Origin: an uncultured Bacilli bacterium
Lineage (GTDB): Bacteria > Bacillota_I > Bacilli_A > RF39 > UBA660
DNA: 5,529 bases
Direction: 5' to 3'
Assembly (NCBI GenBank): GCA_947631655.1
Contig: CANRME010000080.1
Location: forward strand, 1-5,529
Below the pieces are notes generated by a model that saw only the letters and a program-made list of their open reading frames with translations, had not been told where the DNA came from and ran no database searches. The position numbers were made by a program, and so were the translations under genes. This document shows positions 5,003-5,529 of this stretch, in pieces; within the stretch, counting starts at the first letter, position 1, and each line of letters starts with the position of its first letter.

Positions 5003-5494
5003 TTATTGAAATTTAACAGTTATATATTTTTTCGTATCAAATTTTTCTTGGACTTTACGAATGATATTATTAGCAATTTCTGGTGTATGTTCGGAAGAAG
5101 AAATAACTATACTTATATCATTACCATTAATTTTAACAAACGCATCATATTTAAACTCGTTTTTAATTAACTTTTCTAATTCTTCTTCTTTTCCCTTATT
5201 AATATTAACTTGTTGTAATTCTTCATAAGCATCATTTTTTTCTATCACCGATTTTGTACTATCTGTTAAAATATCTTCTAGTGTTTGAATTTCTTTTAAC
5301 GTCTCTTCATCAGCTTCGACTCTTAAAGCTACTAAAGCACTAGATTCATTAATATTACCCACTTCTGTCGTGTTAGAATTAGTATTATTCGTAATATCTT
5401 TTAATAAATTATCTGGAATACTAATGTAGTAAATACTTAAAACAATAATTAAACTAAATAATGTTACAAACCATAGATTTTCTTTATTAATCAT
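5003..5494 (-). CDS. spoIIIAH: SpoIIIAH, engulfment channel ring protein
   Basis: SpoIIIAH is a mother-cell membrane protein whose outer domain meets forespore SpoIIQ to build the channel between the two sporangial compartments. The start, MINKENLWFVTLFSLIIVLSIYYIS, is typical of the family: a short cytoplasmic part, then one membrane helix (about 7-26). A polar Asn/Thr/Ser-rich linker follows (about 30-52). The helix ALVALRVEADEETLKEIQTLEDIL (53-76) carries the family's ALRVERDE-like motif. The rest is the ring-building domain (about 62-163), ending in the strand YITVKF. At 163 residues it is shorter than the roughly 218 of B. subtilis, mostly through a short linker. AGGAGG (5500-5505) stands five bases before the ATG. 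It is normally the last gene of the spoIIIAA-AH operon, so spoIIIAG is expected beyond 5529. One upstream frame has a TAG at 5512-5514 that could be its end, but this is too short to call. Confidence 0.9.
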   Translation of the reverse strand: MINKENLWFVTLFSLIIVLSIYYISIPDNLLKDITNNTNSNTTEVGNINESSALVALRVEADEETLKEIQTLEDILTDSTKSVIEKNDAYEELQQVNINKGKEEELEKLIKNEFKYDAFVKINGNDISIVISSSEHTPEIANNIIRKVQEKFDTKKYITVKFQ

Positions 5495-5529
5495 ATTTTC
5501 CTCCTAAGTTTCTAATAAATATTATGATA

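Noticed and set aside
5495..5529. C-terminus of spoIIIAG or a sigma-E-type promoter at the right edge
   Set aside because: One frame shows a TAG at 5512-5514 and there is a partial CATA-type match, but 35 bases are too few to support either call.

Overview
The window comes from a strongly AT-rich, spore-forming member of the Bacillota. Every reading frame closes with TAA or TAG and is free of internal TGA under the standard code, so this is not a code-4 mollicute. A gerE gene almost identical in layout to that of Bacillus subtilis points to the Bacilli side rather than the Clostridia. An uncultured, small-genome gut Bacilli lineage would fit, but that is inference.

Left end (1-646, + strand): frr, ribosome recycling factor, is followed by a perfect Shine-Dalgarno that leads only into tiny ORFs, and then by a hairpin terminator. 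In many Firmicutes this slot holds uppS, so the stretch may be a gene remnant. Middle (645-3097, - strand): three genes run leftward. They are a GNAT acetyltransferase, an unrecognised 478-residue protein with a very acidic central segment, and a DUF488-family protein whose start codon directly follows the previous stop. This is the least explained part of the window. A divergent promoter region (3098-3194) separates them from a small ASCH-domain gene on the + strand, which converges on a tRNA-Arg(UCU) gene and shares a two-way terminator with it.

Right end (3717-5529, - strand): a sporulation cluster reads leftward in the order spoIIIAH, gerE, gerM. SpoIIIAH and GerM are partners in the mother-cell/forespore engulfment channel. 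GerE is the last mother-cell transcription factor. A near-consensus sigma-K type promoter lies directly upstream of gerE, overlapping the terminator-like hairpin behind spoIIIAH, which fits late mother-cell expression. The rest of a spoIIIA operon probably lies beyond the right edge.

No mobile elements, CRISPR arrays or rRNA genes are visible. No gene-free stretch exceeds 300 bases.
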